64,000 bases of DNA, from assembly GCF_902806685.2 (NCBI RefSeq), contig NC_048545.1, positions 1,513,001 to 1,577,000 on the forward strand; not shown here. Reading direction: 5' to 3'. How positions within the stretch are numbered: position 1 is the stretch's first letter. The stretch comes from Maniola hyperantus. Lineage: Eukaryota; Arthropoda; Insecta; Lepidoptera; Nymphalidae. Below are more notes on the stretch, generated by a model. The model was not told the origin of the DNA. It made no database searches and saw only the letters and a list, made by a program, of their open reading frames with translations.

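Overview
The window reads as nuclear DNA from a moth or butterfly. Two intron-containing host genes sit in AT-rich DNA that is largely made of repeats of lepidopteran type: tRNA-headed SINEs, short Helitron-like elements ending CTAG|T, small TIR elements with TA or TTAA target sites, and decayed CR1-, RTE-, R1- and Jockey-like LINE ends. No rRNA gene, CRISPR array, operon or genuine tRNA gene is visible; the tRNA-like boxes belong to SINEs.

Host gene 1 (+, about 10.2-17.5 kb; upstream exons not found) encodes a chymotrypsin-fold (S1A) serine protease. Five exons with matching splice phases give a linker Cys, an R|IIKG activation site and the triad His (TTAHC), Asp (HDIAL) and Ser (GDSGGP). 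A roughly 150-residue charged, low-complexity segment is inserted in the domain just before the CYATGWG strand. The specificity pocket carries Gly at position 189 and Asp at 226, the arrangement known from crab collagenase (brachyurin).

Host gene 2 (-, from beyond 64 kb down to 21.0 kb) is a CD36-family class B scavenger receptor. Twelve exons splice in phase into about 556 residues: N-terminal membrane segment, cysteine-bearing ectodomain, C-terminal membrane segment and a long cytosolic tail with an EAVSLL dileucine-type sorting motif. Introns reach about 10 kb and hold most of the repeats. The two genes converge, with 3' ends about 3.5 kb apart.

The largest mobile element (34,576-39,632, -) is an apparently intact Ty3/Gypsy retrotransposon in a CD36 intron. 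Its LTRs of 483 and 482 bp differ by one base, a 6-bp target duplication flanks it, and it has a primer site, a polypurine tract and open gag and pol. The CHCC zinc knuckle and the TGGTGACC primer site point to the CsRn1 (Kabuki-like) clade. Gag and pol overlap as TAATG, which suggests termination-reinitiation rather than frameshifting.

Region by region: 0-10 kb, repeats and LINE fragments; 10-17.6 kb, protease exons with LINE and MITE insertions in the introns; 17.6-21 kb, mostly unique AT-rich DNA; 21-34 kb, 3' half of the CD36 gene; 34.6-39.6 kb, LTR retrotransposon; 40-64 kb, 5' half of the CD36 gene with nested SINEs, MITEs and Helitrons. Several nested insertions have their empty target visible elsewhere in the window, which fixes their termini to the base.
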